A stretch of DNA of 64,000 nucleotides from Diphasiastrum complanatum (taxonomy: Eukaryota; Streptophyta; Lycopodiopsida; Lycopodiales; Lycopodiaceae), in assembly GCA_029204225.1 (NCBI GenBank), contig CM055113.1, forward strand, positions 22,329,605 through 22,393,604. Reading direction: 5' to 3'. Position 1 is the first letter of the stretch. Each line of letters opens with the position of its first letter. The position numbers and the translations under genes were made by a program. Below the pieces are notes generated by a model. That model was given only the letters and a program-made list of their open reading frames with translations. It did no database searches and was not told where the DNA came from. Of this stretch, positions 34,345 to 46,892 are shown piece after piece.

Positions 34345-36035
34345 ATGGTCGTCTGCGGTCGTCTGCGGTCATCTACGGTCATCTACGGTCATCTGCGATC
34401 CTCTGTGGTCCCTCTGTGGTCCTCTACGACCTCTCCGGTCTTTGCGGTCCTTTGCATTCCCTTTGTGGTCCTCTACGACCTCTACGACCTAAACACAACC
34501 TCTGCGGTCCTCTGCGAACTCTACGGTCATCTATAGTCTCTAGTGCATTTCGTCTGTGGTCATCTGCGGTCCTCTCACCGCGGCGGGAAGTTCTGAGGCC
34601 ATCTGTGACCTTTGTGATCATATACGATTCTTTACGGTCATCTAAGACCTCTTCGAGCCTCTACAGTCTCTACGGTCCTCTATGGTCCCTACTGCGGTCT
34701 ATCTATGGTCGTCTGCGGTCATCCTGTCGCGGCGGGAGGTTCTGAGGCCATCTGCGACCTCTACAGTCATATACGGTTCTCTGCGATCATCTATGACCTT
34801 TGCGAGCCTCTGCGATCTGTGCGATCCTCTATGGTTTGTGCGGTCCTTTGCGGTCCCTAGTGCAGTCCGGTTGTGGTCATCTGCGGTCCTCCCACAATGA
34901 CGGGAGATTTTGAGACCATCTGCGACCTCTACGGTCATCTATGGTCATCTGTGGTCCTCTGCGGTCATCTGCCCACACGATTTTAGAGTTTAGGGTCCTC
35001 TACGGTCTCTGATGTGGTCCCTAGTGCGGTCATATACGGTTCTCTATGGTCATCTACGACCTCTGTGAGCCTCTGTGGTCTCTACAGTCCTCTGCGGTCC
35101 TTAGTGCGGTCCGGATGTAGTCATCTGTGATCCTCCCACCGCGGCAGGAGGTTCTGAGCCCATCTGCGACCTCTACGATCATCTACGGTCCTCTATGATC
35201 CTCTACGGTCATCTACGATCCTCTACGGTCCTCTGTGGTCCTTTGAGGTCCTCTACAGTCCTTTGCGGTCCCTCTACAATCTCTCTACGAGCCTCTACGG
35301 TCTCTGCAGTCCTCTGCGGTCCCTAGTGCGGTCAGGTTGTGGCTGTCTGCAGTTATCTGCGGTCATCTGCGATCCTCTGTGGTCACCTGAGCTCCTCTCC
35401 TTTTGCTTCTCTCTCTGCTCTCTACCCTCATGCTTGCTGCTACTTAAACTAGTCTGTAAGAGCCCTAGGAGTATGAAGAACAACTTTATAATATTCATAA
35501 ACGAGATGTTGTGAAGTTGATTTGGGATGGGAGGCAATCACCACCCAAAAGCAATCACCTGTAGAGACCACAGAGCCTCCTCTGCAGTCTCTATAGTCCT
35601 CTGTGGTCAACTACGGTCATTTGCGACCTCTACGGTCTCGACGGTCATCTGCGACCTCCACGGTCCCTACTAGTGAGCTCCATCTGTGGTCCTCTGCAGT
35701 CCTCCCACCGCGGCAGGAGGTGTTGAGGGCATCTATGACCTCTGCAGTCATCTACGGTCATCTACGATCTCTGCGGCCATCTACAGTCATCTGCGACCTC
35801 TACGGTCTAAGCGGTGTTCTACGGTTTGGGGTGCAGTTCATTTGTAGTCCTCTACGATCATTTGCGGTCCTCTGGGGTCCCTAATGCGGTCCGTTTGTGG
35901 TCATCTGCAGTCCTTCCACCGCGACGGGAGGTTTTGAGGCCATCTGGGACCTTTGCGGTCATCTACAGTCATCTACGATCTCTGTGTTCCTCTGCGGTCA
36001 TCTACGATCATCTACGACCTCTGCGGTCTAAGGGG
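34345..36035 (+). repeat. Degenerate 10-bp repeat (CTACGGTCAT-like), ~1.7 kb
   Basis: Consists of variants of CTCTGCGGTC and ATCTACGGTC with strong 10-bp spacing. A longer motif like CCGCGGCGGGAGGTTCTGAGG recurs near 34569, 34724, 34888, 35138, 35705 and 35917 at irregular intervals, showing a higher-order organisation. A unique-looking stretch (about 35395-35570) interrupts it. The long open frames of Ser/Leu/Arg character are products of the repeat, not genes. Its right end abuts the C-terminal end of the TNP2 transposase at 36028. Confidence 0.9.
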
Positions 36036-38932
36036 GCAATGGCTCAAGATCATGTGAACTTGAGGCCATGTGTCTACCTCTATTCTGTCGTTGTCGCTTT
36101 CTAAACAAGGCCCTCTTTTTTTTTTCTTCTTCATATAGGTCTAACCATTTATCCATAACTCCATAATTATAAAGCATGAATGTAGAAATTTTTTCTCGTT
36201 GGAAGGGTGCCAACCTATGGACCTTTCCCATCCCTTGAGGTTTTTCACTAGTTACCTCTTCGGCTTCCTCATCACGCCACAATAGTGGAGCAGATGGATG
36301 TAGTTGGTGCAAAATTTCAGTAACATAAAAGAGAGATTCATGTACTAACCATCCCTCTGACATGCTACCTTCAGGCCTTGCCTTTTGACGCACAAAATCT
36401 TTTAAGACTTTCATGTACCTTTCCATAAAGAGCATCCACCTAAAAAGTCACAAATGGTTAAAAATAAGTGTTTTATTTAATGAGTTCATGTATCAATTGA
36501 TTTACTTTAAATACACATGCAAAAGATAATTTATGCACTTATACCTAGTGTGCACTGGACCAGCAATAGAAACTTCTTCAACCAAATGCACCAATAAATG
36601 CACTTGTGAGTCCATGATGAAAGTCAAAAAAATATCTCTCAAACATGCACACAATCTCCACCATATCCTCATGTCTCTTGCGAGGATCCAACTCACGGAT
36701 TTCTTTTGAACACATCCATCTGCAACATAATCAATCCATTTTATGTCTATTTGAATTTCCAATCAATAAATACTAAATAGAAAAATGCACCAAGTACATG
36801 TAAATACCTGACAATGATTGATAGTTTGTATATGGTCTCACAAACATCTTTTGACAAGCACCCACGAATTGACAATGGATAGATGAATTGAATCATCTTT
36901 AGCCAATCATGAGATTTGAGACCTTGCAACTTTCCATCCACTGTGAATGATGACCGTAGAGAATGGGCAAAACCAGTTGGTGTTCTAATGTCATGAATAA
37001 TGGAGCGCACATGGTTAAGCTCCTCCTTAGTGAATGTCGAAGGTACTTTTGGAGCATGATCTTCACCATCCTTTATCCAATATTCTTTTTTGGTGTTTGA
37101 TTCTTTTAGATCGTGTCTTGCAGCAATGGTATCTTTTTCACCAATCAAGTGTTTCCAAATAGATTCACCCACATTTTTAAATATGTGCATGGGATCAAGT
37201 AGGTGATTAATCAAAAGGTTATTCCAATATTCCAAACGATGAAATATAGATAATCTTTTCATACCATCGATTGGCTTTGCTTGAGATTCCTCTCATAGTA
37301 TTCGCCAATCTTTCACGGACATCCTCTTTGGAGGCATCTCTCTCTCAACTCTTCCACTAAAACCTCTTCTACGAGTGTCTCTGAATGGATGGCCTTCGTG
37401 CAAGTATTTACGATGATTTTCATAAACCACTTTTTGGAGACTAAAAGAGTATCTTCCCACAAGATTTGGCCAACATGAAAAATGAGCATTTTTTCCAGCC
37501 GTTTGAAAGCCTGCCAAACAAATGGATACTATCAATCACTATTAAAAAAAGTATATGTCAAAGAATAATTATAGCTATTGTAGTATATCATGTAAATGTC
37601 AAGAATTACTAGTTGTATGTAACTGTAAACAAACTCCTATGTACACAAGATAGACATTGTTTGAATGATTACCTGAGCATTCACCTAATCATGGATAGTC
37701 ATGCATTGTCCACATTACAATGGCATGTAGTGTAAACTCCCTCTCATGTAAGGGGCATGAAATGTCATATGTTTTTATCCCCTTCCACAAATCTTCCAAC
37801 TCGTCAATAAGCGGCTCAAGATACACATCCATGTTCTTAACCTTGTGTTGGCCAGAAATTAAAAGTGCTAACATAATGTGTCTCTTTTTTGTACTCAACC
37901 AAGGAGGAATATTATAATTTACCAAGCAAACAGGCCAAATGGACCACGTAGTTGCTCGTACACCAAAGGGGTTCACACCATCTGTTGCAAGACCAAATTT
38001 CACATTTCTTGACTCATTGGCAAAGCTTGGATACTCTTTGTTGATGTGTTTCCATGCAGGTGAATTTGAAGGTACCCTCATCATCCCATCCGTAGAGGTA
38101 TGCTGTGCATGCCAATCCATAAGTTGTGCAAGAGATTTACAACGAAATAAACGTTGCAATCGTGGAATTACTGGAAAATGTCGTAAAACTTTGCATGGAA
38201 TGGTTGCCCCTTGCAAATCATCTCTATATCGAGGAGTATCACAAATGGGACATTTCTTGAGTGATTCGTGCCTTCTGCGATATAAAATACAATCTTTTGG
38301 ACATGTATGATACTGCTTGTAGTCCATCCCGATGTTAGTCAACATCTTTCGTGCCTCATCTCTTGTCTCAGACATGACATTCCCTTCTGGGAGAATTTTG
38401 CTTTTCAATAGTCTGTACATGACAAAAGAAGTCATTGTAAAAAAAATATCACTCGATGTCCAAATTGTAAATTTTGTTTCAAAGCAAAAATGACAAGCAG
38501 ATGAAAATTTTTTTACTCAAATAATGATGTGAGGCTTTGGTCACTCCATCTATATTTGGCTTGAAGATTTAATAGAAGTAGAGAAGTCACCAAACAAGAT
38601 GTCTTTGCTCTAGGATACAATGCGGTCTTTGATTCTTCTCGCAATTTTCTTTCTTCTTTAGACAAAAGTGCCTCCTCATCTTGTTCATTGTGTCTAGCTG
38701 CAATATTGTTCTCGTACATATCATCCAACATGTCTCCCATAACTTCAAATTCATCATTCATTGGAAGCTCATTTTCATCGTTGGAACTTGTTTGCGAAGA
38801 AGTAGATCTAGATGAGCTAGATTCAGATGCATTAGTCTCTTGATTAATGTGCTTATCAATTTCCATCATCTCTTTTAAGCCTTGACGTAGACGACGAGGT
38901 AATTGCTTTATATGTGGACCGTTGTATTGCAT
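36028..38932 (-). pseudogene. CACTA/En-Spm TNP2 transposase, near-complete copy 2
   Basis: Minus strand, in order: Ser/Asp-rich linker (38932-38513) ending SLTSLFE at a splice donor; Transposase_21 core (38435-37689) with DYKQYHTCPKDCILYR, HFPVIPRLQRLFRCK and KFGLATDGVNPFG; a TGA after WTMHDYP, then continuation with FQTAGKNAHFSC and YENHRKYLHEGHPFRD (37535-37293); LDPMHIFKNVGESIWKHL and GLKSHDWLKMIQ (37262-36747); the DUF4218 region QVHLLVHLVEEVSIAGPVHTR (36762-36502), which continues as ERYMKVLKDFVRQKARPEGSM (36435-36028). Short introns separate most blocks. DUF4216 is missing because the 10-bp repeat begins here. It matches the TNP2 layout closely, and the in-frame stop makes it a probable pseudogene. 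Confidence 0.85.
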
Positions 38933-39317
38933 TCGTCGTCTACGTCGACCATTACGAGGATTATTGTCTCCAACACTAAATGAGGATGAAGAATCCTATA
39001 TATCAAAATAACAAGAAGTAGGTTGAAACAATGCTTGATAAACATTTCCTCCCAATACTTGATAGATCTAAATGTTGCATATGAATATAAATTGCCTCTT
39101 AGTTTAAAAAGTATGAACATACCAATGTATCTATTAGACAGATTTGTCTTTTCAACTTGTTAACATTCAATGAACTCAAAGACAATTAATGCTCCTAACA
39201 TTTAATCTAGACAAATGACGAATAATGCTCCTAACATTTGACATATTTAATGACACAAACCAAATACAATCAAGATGCATGGATTATACATCTCTACATA
39301 TCAACAAAATTTAAATC

Positions 39318-39912
39318 TCACATTTGACTTATTGTCTTTTGCAAACATTTGGGTAGAGGACGGTTGAAACTATACTTGATGAACAATTCCTCCCCAAACC
39401 TGATAGATCTAGTGGCACAGACCATTACATAAGTGCCCTTTGCATTCCTAGTAAAATATTCTTCTTTTCCATTGGTGCATTCTTCAAAATCACAATTCGT
39501 CAATAGAGGGTGGCCAATGGAACTATTTATATATGCAGCAATGTTTCCATGCACATCTGGACGTCCATCAATGTATGTACGATTTGCCCTTGAGATGTTG
39601 CCTCCTTGCATGCGTTGCTCCTCTAAAGAACAAGCATTTGAATTCAAGCCATATACTTGCATCCTCCATTGGTGACGACACAAAGCATGTGAATCACCCC
39701 AATTGTATTGAGGTCCTGCATATGGCATCAATGTCACAACACTATTTAAAGGGACCTCAATACTACTCAATGCAAAAAGGCCCAAACCAGCCTCAGGAAA
39801 GTGTTCACTAGGCATGATCATGTACATTCGACCCCAATACGTAAATGGTGTTCCATTTAATGGTAATGGTGATTGGAGTGGCCAACACAAATATCTACTT
39901 CTAATAAAAGTT
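39318..39912 (-). CDS. SET-domain protein inside the TNP2 element, copy 2
   Basis: 190 codons from ATG 39890 to the stop at 39318, uninterrupted. It has the same landmarks as copy 1: AGLGLFA, YINSSIGHPLLTNCDFEE and GEELFIKYSFNR, plus a conserved middle with VYGLNSNACSLEE. Copies 1 and 2 share most residues but differ at many positions, so they are old rather than a recent duplication, yet both frames are open. It lies ~390 bp upstream of the transposase linker and downstream of a Transpos_assoc-like domain (41518-41240), all on one strand, so the SET frame is internal to the transposon and not beside it. It could be an exon of the transposase gene or a separate gene. Confidence 0.8.
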
Positions 39913-40016
39913 TTACTAATGGTTGCAAGCTAGTTGGAAGAGGAAGGTCAGACAAAGAACCTAGAATGTCTTTTGACACATCAACAGTGCGTAGTAATTT
40001 GCAATTATGTTTCAAA

Positions 40017-40268
40017 CTAGTCATAATACGTCCCAAGATGTGTTCTCTTTTTTGAAGGGGTGGTCAAGTTTGTGGAATCCACATGGAGTATCGTGGAGGA
40101 CTCATGTGCAACATCTAGGATAGGTGTGGTTGGGTGGTAAGAACGTTCTAGAGATTTGGAGACATGGATTGAATCACACGGCATTGATGAACTAATTATA
40201 TCATGCAAGGGGTCATCATCAACAAGAGCATCATCTAGGGCCAATGATGATCCAAAATAAATATTCAT
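40017..40268 (-). CDS. Acidic open frame upstream of the SET frame
   Basis: 83 codons, rich in Asp, Ser and Thr, collinear with the SET and TNP2 blocks. It may be a linker exon of the element. No domain recognised. Confidence 0.3.
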   Translation of the reverse strand: MNIYFGSSLALDDALVDDDPLHDIISSSMPCDSIHVSKSLERSYHPTTPILDVAHESSTILHVDSTNLTTPSKKRTHLGTYYD

Positions 40269-40370
40269 GTGTTTATCCTATCAATAATATTCTCAATCTC
40301 TCTTGCAACTCTTTTTCTTGAAACCAACTTATGGTCCTTCTTCTGCAAAAGTTGAAAATGTTAGATGTAT

Positions 40371-40510
<140 letters not shown>

Positions 40511-40838
40511 CATGAAACATAAATTAATATATAACACAAACCGTAAACCAGTAGCACACAAACACACGCACGCACACACATACCCACCCACACTGACCCT
40601 AAACACACATGAAGAGAAAAATAGAGAGAACATTATAGAGTGCTAATCAAAACTCCCGAACCACACGATTATATCCTACTCTAGAATGTCACCACATGCT
40701 CCCTCCCTATGGCATTTGGGCTTTTTTGTGGAACTCATCTTCCAACAAAAAACATTTTAACCACGTCTTTAACGGAAGAAAACAAGGGCTACACACCTTC
40801 CTAGAATTGGGAGTGTTGGTTACCTTTAACTCTTTCAT

Positions 40839-40953
<115 letters not shown>

Positions 40954-41002
40954 TGAGTCTATTATGGGTGATTGAATATGGAAATCAAGATTAACTACAT
41001 CT

Positions 41003-41165
41003 AGTCATTCTATTTGGATTTTTTCTTTTAGAAGCAAGTGAGAGATTAACTTCATCTAATCATTATATTTGGATTTTTTCTTTTAGAAGCAAGTGAGAGA
41101 TTAACTTCATCTAAATATTCTATTTGGATTTTTCCTTTTAGAAGCAACTGAGAGATTAACTTCAA
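41003..41165 (+). repeat. 55-bp tandem repeat, three units
   Basis: The word TATTTGGATT recurs at 41011, 41066 and 41121, and each unit carries TTTTAGAAGCAA(G/C)TGAGAGATT. Non-coding. Confidence 0.85.
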
Positions 41166-41239
41166 AGTATCGTGGCACTCATCCTATCGCTCAATATTTA
41201 TTGGCCAAACTATACTTCAAGTGTCATAAGGGTCAAAGA

Positions 41240-41518
41240 TTAAAGCATTTTCGAAAAACACTTTAAAGAGTTTACCTCTCGTATTCTTGGATTCTCTGTG
41301 TGCACTCCATTGGCCCAAATATGATCGTTGACAATCCTCCTTGTCCGAATCCTAAGGCCTTTGCATTGTGTGCATGTACATGGTATCCTCTCATCATATT
41401 CTGATTGAAACTGGTCCACAATCCAATTGCAAATTGCACAAATTCTTTTAGTGTCATTCAAGTGAAAATTGACGTATTGTAACATGTGACAAAAATTGAC
41501 AAAATAGTCTTTGTACAT
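41240..41518 (-). CDS. Transpos_assoc-like N-terminal domain of the TNP2 element
   Basis: 92 codons with CTCTQCKGLRIRTRRIVNDHI followed by WANGVH, matching the Cys-x-Cys-x2-Cys plus VxxHL pattern of the transposase-associated domain found at the N-terminus of plant En/Spm TNP2 proteins. It is collinear with SET and TNP2 on the minus strand and marks the 5' side of the element. Between it and the SET frame lie the two CT repeats and the acidic frame. Confidence 0.55.
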   Translation of the reverse strand: MYKDYFVNFCHMLQYVNFHLNDTKRICAICNWIVDQFQSEYDERIPCTCTQCKGLRIRTRRIVNDHIWANGVHTENPRIREVNSLKCFSKML

Positions 41519-41583
41519 TTAGTGCATTTTCAACCTTCATTTGTGATGGAGTGGTGTCTTGGTTTTCCAAAGAGCAAATCGGA

Positions 41584-42012
41584 TTACATCACTATTACAA
41601 ATAAAAAAATTATGACATAAATCAATATACATACATGTGATGGATCAATAGGCGGTCTACGTCGACTGATGGAAGAGCTTGAAGATGAACCAGTCAATAG
41701 TTGTTCATTGTACTTTAGTCTTGATTGCTCCTTTTTTTTGTGATAGAGCTCAATTCTTTTTTCTTTCTCTAAATCACGTGGAGGTACGATAATTTCCCTA
41801 GAATTCATAATTCCAATCAAATGTCATTGTAAGAATAAATTTGCAAGAAAAATTATACACTCATATTCAAATAACAAATAAAGTGCAATTGATGTCAATA
41901 TCAATAACAATATATACCTGCTGTTGCAATCATGAGATGAATCGCTATCTGATGATGATGACATCGTCGATGACATATACACACTGTAGCCAGCTACTCT
42001 ATACCACATCAT
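41584..42012 (-). CDS. Possible first exons of the TNP2/SET element
   Basis: Two short collinear frames. 42012-41824 includes MSSSSDSDSSHDCNS and a GTATAT donor near 41916. 41820-41584 includes a Lys/Glu-rich segment (LEKEKRIELYHKKKEQSR), then a Ser run, and a GTATGT donor near 41638. Low-complexity N-terminal exons of this kind are plausible but unproven. Confidence 0.3.
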
Positions 42013-43465
42013 AAGTAATCATTATGAGACCATATGTTCTGAACAAATATAATAAAATTTGTTAAAGACATGCCAACATCTAGTCCATGTATATTCTACT
42101 TATGCTTAATTTAATATTCTAGTAACATTGCTATCAAGAAAATTGCTTGGGTGGGGCAACACATGACGGGCAATCAAAATGAGGTTCATACTGACAAATG
42201 TTAGACATCAGTAGATAGTGCGTGCAGGCCTATCTCAACTAATTTAAAGACCACATAGCAGTCAATGTTCGAAGCTCTCATTTTAAACTTTGTCTAAGAT
42301 GAGTGATGATCTCAAGGTAAATCTCTTTGGATTGGCCTAGTGTTCCATGGTATCTCATGACGAGCAATATGCATTCGCCCTTTCTATCTATGGTTGCTTT
42401 CTATGCAAGCAATTATACCATTGATCAACATCTTTATTACAATGCTAAATGATATTTCAACTAATTACTATGATTTCATATAAGGTTATATAGGTCACAC
42501 ACCAACAATCAAAAATATTTATCATATAGGTCACATATCACTAAGGTCCTCAATATAACATAAATGCTTTTGATCATGAATCTAAATGACCCCGTGCAAC
42601 CACTTAAGAGGCCACATGACAAAAGCCAAAAAATATTATTTGACCATGTAATTATGTCATCAAATTATATCAAATCTATGACACCTAGATTATTAATAAA
42701 CTAAATGTTTTATGACATCACCGATTTGACATAATATTATATCATAAAATCTTAAAAAACTTGTCAAATTACTTGTTTAATAATAATATGTACTATTTTT
42801 TATCTCATGATTTTGTCTTGTATGTCAAATCTCAAGAAAAATAAAATTTATAACAATATAAAACTAGTTTTAACAACTAAATACTACCATAATGATCTTT
42901 GAGTTGATTTTTTTACATTCCATCATATTAAAAAAATATATTTTATGTAAAATCCTACAATAAAATATTCTCATAAAATCTAGAAAAGATTATGAGAATA
43001 TTGAATGACATTTGAAGCATGCAAGCCCATGTGGGGGACCCTCTCACGTGCCAAGAGAGGGAAAAAAAAAACGCGTGGAACATCCACGCATGGATATCGC
43101 GTGGATAACTTCTGCGTGGATAATCTACGCGAAACTTGAATGCCAATAAAATGGCATTTTCGCGAGCATTCTTGCTCCTCTTCTTTTGCTTTCAAGTTTT
43201 ATAGGTGTTCTAATCTAGTGTTTAGTGCCCTTGCTTGCTATTGCTCTTCTAAGCTCTATAGATCTTGCTTGCTTGCTTGCGGTTGCTCTTCATTGCTAGT
43301 GATCTTGCTCTTGCTTTTGCTTGCTTTATTGATCTTCTTTGTTCTTGCCTACTATTAATCTATTGCTTTCTATTCATTGCTTACTCTTCTAATCTAAAAG
43401 TCTTCAATACTCTTTCACTTCCATTCTCCACTACTTTCTAACTTTTAAAGTTTTTCTTTGATACA
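42013..43465. other. AT-rich non-coding stretch, TTGCTTGC-rich tail
   Basis: No gene. 43215-43345 is rich in TTGCTT/CTTGCT words and may be the LTR or leader of the retroelement that follows. Three CGCGTGGA-like words occur at 43070-43130. Confidence 0.3.
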
Positions 43466-44414
43466 ATGTCTTCAAGTGGTAGGTCAAGTGGAAGGTCAAG
43501 TGGGAGACCATCTAGGAGAAGAGCTCGTGAGGAGCCCGAAGAATATAATCAAGAGTGGTTTGAGAATCTATCTCCTCAACAACGAGATAGAATCAAAAAT
43601 CTTGTGTTATCTTCTTCGGGTGAATAATCCAAGAGAAGAGCTTCTGAAGATGCCCCTTCCCAAGAATCGTGTAGTGTGTATTATGATCTTAATCCACATG
43701 GTGGAGTTATAAAAAATGAGCGTGACAATGTAGTTCATGCCCGTTTGCGTGATTTAGTTGCTTTATATTTTGGTAAAGATTACATAATCGATTGGTCCCA
43801 ATTATTGTAGTTGTCACTTACAGAGTGCGCCAAAAGGTAAAATAGATGATAAGACTAGTGAACTTAAGTATGAGGAGATTGGAACCATCCGTAGCGGGTA
43901 AGGTGGATAACACCATGTTGGATAGATACTGCCCCAAAGTAGATGTTACTATTGATGGCCTAGTGATCCAAGGAGCCATGGTTGATGCAGGATCGATAGT
44001 AAAACATAGTAAAATTGGAACTGGGAGATAGATTGGGGATAGATCTAGAGCCTACCACCTTGACTGCTTTTTAGTTGGCTAACAATTCTGTGGTTTAATC
44101 AGAAGGAGAAACAAAAGTTGTTCCTATTACAGTAAACGGAAGAACTATACAAGTGGATTTCTACGTTATGAGAATGTTGGCTGGATACAAGAGCTACTCT
44201 CTCTCTGGAAAGACCTTGGTTGAGACTGAGCGACTACATTATAGATATTTTTGCAGGTCTACTGATTTTTGGTAGAGGGAGAAACAAAGTTGTGGTGGAT
44301 GGATATCCCGAAACCCCACTATCAAAAAGAGCTCATGTACCCTCTTTTGGGTGGGAAGAGGCAACTACCGACAAATCTGAGTCCAATTCAAAAGACTATG
44401 CAGGCTTGACATGA
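43466..44414 (+). pseudogene. Retrotransposon gag/aspartic protease remnant
   Basis: A frame beginning MSSSGRSSGRSSGRPSRRR at 43466 is stopped at 43627 and again at 43808. In pieces after that are retroviral-type protease features: VDVTIDGLVIQGAMVDAGSIV (43950-44005, the active-site D-S/T-G read as DAG), then VNGRTIQVDFYVMRML (44130s) and RPWL-like sequence before LSDYIIDIF (44210-44260), the typical region after the protease flap. RT is not present. Decayed Ty3/gypsy origin is likely. Confidence 0.55.
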
Positions 44415-44974
44415 TGGATGTATTATTCGTGAACCCACCTAAGGCCACATTGATGAATGAAGAAGTAATGATGCGAGGCTTGTCACTCCCTTGTATGAGC
44501 GTGCACAAATTTATAAATTGTGAGCTTGTCTATTTCTCATAAGCTTGCAAACTAAATAGTGATCGTTGAATGCGAGTGTCACAGAGTTATTCAAGTAAGC
44601 TAGCTTTACCGTTTAATATCACTTTCAACCCAATTTTTGTTTTGTACTTCAAATAATATGTAACACATGCATGCCAATTTAAAAAAAGATGACGTGATAG
44701 TTTTCTTCAAAAAATAATGCCGCCAAATAATACCATGGCTATGTCGATACAAGAAGCCAAAAAAATATAGTCATCGGTTGGCATGAATTATATAAGTACT
44801 CATGCATGTATCAACGATTATGTTCTTTATCAAGACAACTTTGGGGGGGGGGCGACAAGCACATGTCCATGTTGTACCACAAAATGATAATGCTTCTAGA
44901 ATACTATTACATATATGAACTGAATAAATGAGGTATGACTTTGCAATTGATGAAAGTTATTGAAGTACCTACAA
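44415..44974. other. No gene seen
   Basis: AT-rich spacer with a run of nine G at 44845-44853. No open frame of interest. Confidence 0.3.
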
Positions 44975-45135
44975 TGGTCCCGTTATCTACCAAATGCACA
45001 ATGGGATGCATATGGATGGTGAGAATCTAATTGGAAAAGTGATTCTCATTGAGGCACATTGTTTTGATTGAGGTTTTCTTTGTCCCCTTGATGGATGCTA
45101 TTGGTATCTCCTTGGATGAAATGTATTTTGTAAGT
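44975..45135 (-). pseudogene. TNP2 DUF4218 fragment
   Basis: On the minus strand it aligns with 55120-55265 (ACATTTCATCCAA(G/A)GAGATACC ... GTGCATTTGGTAGAT), the DUF4218 remnant of another TNP2 copy. It is only ~160 bp and carries frame damage. A relic. Confidence 0.6.
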
Positions 45136-45859
45136 ACATATGCACATCATTCCAAATTCTGTCATTTCATCATATGAATGGTTGTTCTTTTGAGCTGAGA
45201 TTTTTAGTATGATCACCTCACTCCCAAAAGCCAGCCATATGCTATAAGCATATCTTCTAGAGTTTGGTTGACTCTCTAGGTCTGGTCATCTTTCTCAGGA
45301 TGCTAGTATAAGTGCGCTCTCGCCTAAAGTCTGCCACTTTTAACACTTTTCACCCAGTAGGAACTTCACGTTAATTACATCCTGATGCTAAAAACGTCAG
45401 CAAATACTTAATCACACCAATCTCGGATATTCATCCTGTTTCTAGAAATGGTCTCATAACAAAATTCAGGAGAAAGAATAGGCACAGATCAGATGTTTGT
45501 ATACCCTCAAATCTCATCCTGGAGCAATGTACCTAGGTTTTAAGAAAAGAAATAGCAAACCACAAACAAACCAAAGATACAATAAGCAAACAACTAGAAT
45601 GATGTTCCCCGTGCCTATTTAAACAAGACTCGTCTAGCATCAGATCCAAATGTACGATGATCTCAATTGAATCCAATCTTTCCAGCTTTGCACCCTCGTC
45701 ACCTTTATATAGACAAGTGCCGAAGAAAGCATATTGCAGGCTGCTCCAACAAGCTGGGCTGAGGTAGTTCCAGTTATCGTGTGCTCAAATCTTCGCTTCC
45801 AATAAAAGTGAGCTCAGTAATGGCAAAAGAATTAACGCTGCTCGGCGAAGAGACAGACT
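45136..45859. other. 3' flank of the ATL gene, no gene seen
   Basis: Mixed-composition non-coding sequence. The last part (to 45859) would contain the 3' UTR of the ATL-type gene. An AATAAA-like word (AATAAA at 45801-45806 is on the opposite strand) does not help to place the poly(A) site. Confidence 0.3.
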
Positions 45860-46892
45860 TCAAGCATCGCCTGAGCTTTCTGGACACGGATTTCTCTCTC
45901 CTCCGACCTCGTCGTAGCTGCTAATTAGCTCTGTAAGAGTAGAGCAGCTCTCTGAATGCTGCAGTCTACTGCAACGCTGCGTGCTATCTGCTGCTGGTGC
46001 TTGCAATGAAGAATATGCCTCTATTTTCACACCCAGGGCGTTCCTTAACGATCTCCCAGACCCCCCAAAAGAATAAGATCTCCTCAAATAATTAATGGGA
46101 GTCACCGTCACAGGTAAATTCTTCACAGAAAGCAATGAGGACTTTTCTGGGCTCTCTAGGTCTTGTACTGCCTTTGTGAAAGGTTGTGAATTTCTTGAAA
46201 GAACTTGGGATGTCTCTCTCTCTCCCACTCTCCCTGCTGTCCTGTTTGCATCCCGGACGCAGGTACCAACGGCTTCATTGTTCTCTTCAGAAGCCTCATC
46301 TACTGATACGCACTTCAGCTCGTTCATCCCTTGATGGATTGTCTTCTGAAGATCTCAGTACTGAATCAGAAAACGCTTCTTCTTGCGCAAGAATGATATC
46401 CAATGAGCGATGCTCCTCCGGCATTGAAACGAGGCTTTGCCTGCACAAAGGACAGGTTGAGTGCGAGAAGAGCCACATGTCGATGCAGTCAGGATGGAAA
46501 GAATGGCCGCATTTTGGTAACATCCGAAGGCTTGCATTGTCTTGAAACTCCGTCAGGCATACAGCACACACCATTGCATCTTTGTCTTGCCCCAACCCGT
46601 TCAACACAAAGTAGCTCACAACTGGAAAAGAATTGAGAACGCTCATGTCAAGACCACCGTGAGATGACTCATCATGCTGCGTCATGATTTCTGAACCCCT
46701 CTGTCCAGATCCGTCCACTTCTGCCTCGGAGTAGGAATCACAGTTCTGTATGCAAACTGAGCAGAATCCCGTGAAAACGAAGGCTCCCATGACTACCCAA
46801 GTGAATACGTCCTGGGCCTGAACTGAATGCATGCTAGAATCACTCGACGTAGTAGACAAGGATGGCTGAAAGTCACCCATTCCATTATTCAT
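45860..46892 (-). CDS. ATL-type RING-H2 E3 ubiquitin ligase, apparent frameshift
   Basis: Starts at ATG 46892. N-terminal transmembrane segment (residues ~28-50, FTWVVMGAFVFTGFCSVC), then the GLD motif of the ATL family (GLDMSVLNSFPVVSYF), then a complete RING-H2 (C-x2-C-x15-C-x-H-x2-H-x2-C-x10-C-x2-C) with the ATL residues DMWL and TCPLC. These membrane ligases pass ubiquitin from an E2 to target proteins, often in defence or stress signalling. The first frame ends with a TGA at 46296-46298, but the next frame is open from 46327 to 45860 for 155 codons with ATL-like tail sequence (LRRSYSF, Ser-rich). ATL genes are normally intronless, so a single-base shift at 46298-46327 is the simplest reading: sequencing error, recent pseudogenisation or a truncated allele. 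The first frame alone gives 198 aa with an intact RING. Confidence 0.85.

Noticed and set aside
34239..36104. Long Ser/Leu/Arg-rich open frames on both strands
   Set aside because: Artefacts of the 10-bp repeat, which lacks stop codons in several frames.
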